DNA of 5,722 bases from Chthoniobacterales bacterium. Lineage in GTDB: Bacteria; Verrucomicrobiota; Verrucomicrobiia; Chthoniobacterales; UBA10450. The position numbers and the translations under genes are program-made. The notes under the pieces were generated by a model that was not told the origin of the DNA, searched no databases, and worked only from the letters and a program-made list of their open reading frames with translations. Every line of letters starts with the position of its first letter. Positions within the stretch are counted from its first letter, which is position 1. Positions 5,709-5,722 of the stretch are shown here, piece by piece. Location of the stretch: positions 1-5,722 of the forward strand of contig JACCXA010000304.1 in NCBI GenBank assembly GCA_013697365.1, written 5' to 3'.

Positions 5709-5722
5709 CGTTGAAGCGAAAC

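Overview
The window looks like ordinary chromosomal housekeeping DNA from a GC-rich Gram-negative bacterium. My best guess is the Verrucomicrobia/PVC group. That rests on the overall gene content (a Mip-like secreted FKBP, a coiled-coil zinc-ribbon protein also found in Chlamydiae), on starts that mostly lack a Shine-Dalgarno sequence, and on a palindromic GGCGGTC-type intergenic repeat at the right end that I associate with verrucomicrobial genomes. It is an inference by eye, not a phylogenetic result.

Layout from left to right. Positions 1-252 (+) hold the C-terminal end of a CinA/PncC-family nicotinamide-nucleotide amidase, cut by the window edge. A minus-strand pair (1813 to 273) converges on it: a secreted protein of unrecognised family with lysozyme-like hints, then a secreted L,D-transpeptidase whose TTG start overlaps the upstream stop (TTGA). 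Divergent from this pair is a secreted FKBP-type peptidyl-prolyl isomerase (1865-2668, +). It converges on a second minus-strand pair, nadD then rsfS (3612 to 2690). nagZ (3694-4794, +) diverges from nadD. A 118-bp gap with two small hairpins and a possible promoter leads to a coiled-coil/zinc-ribbon protein (4913-5617, +). The last 105 bp hold no gene, only a pair of inverted palindromic repeats.

Functional themes. Envelope: an L,D-transpeptidase that remodels peptidoglycan cross-links, its coupled lysozyme-like partner, an exported FKBP chaperone, and cytoplasmic NagZ for muropeptide recycling. NAD and translation: NadD (NAD synthesis), a CinA/PncC-like NMN deamidase (pyridine nucleotide salvage), and RsfS (ribosome silencing). 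These are several short transcription units rather than one operon.

No new multi-gene system is evident. The points most worth a second look are: rsfS, which appears to start at AUA (an AGGAG lies 8 nt upstream and it overlaps the nadD stop as ATAA); the probably leaderless start of the zinc-ribbon gene; the coupled lysozyme-like/L,D-transpeptidase pair; and the palindromic repeat pair at the right end. No tRNA, rRNA, CRISPR array, insertion sequence or gene-free stretch over 300 bp was seen.
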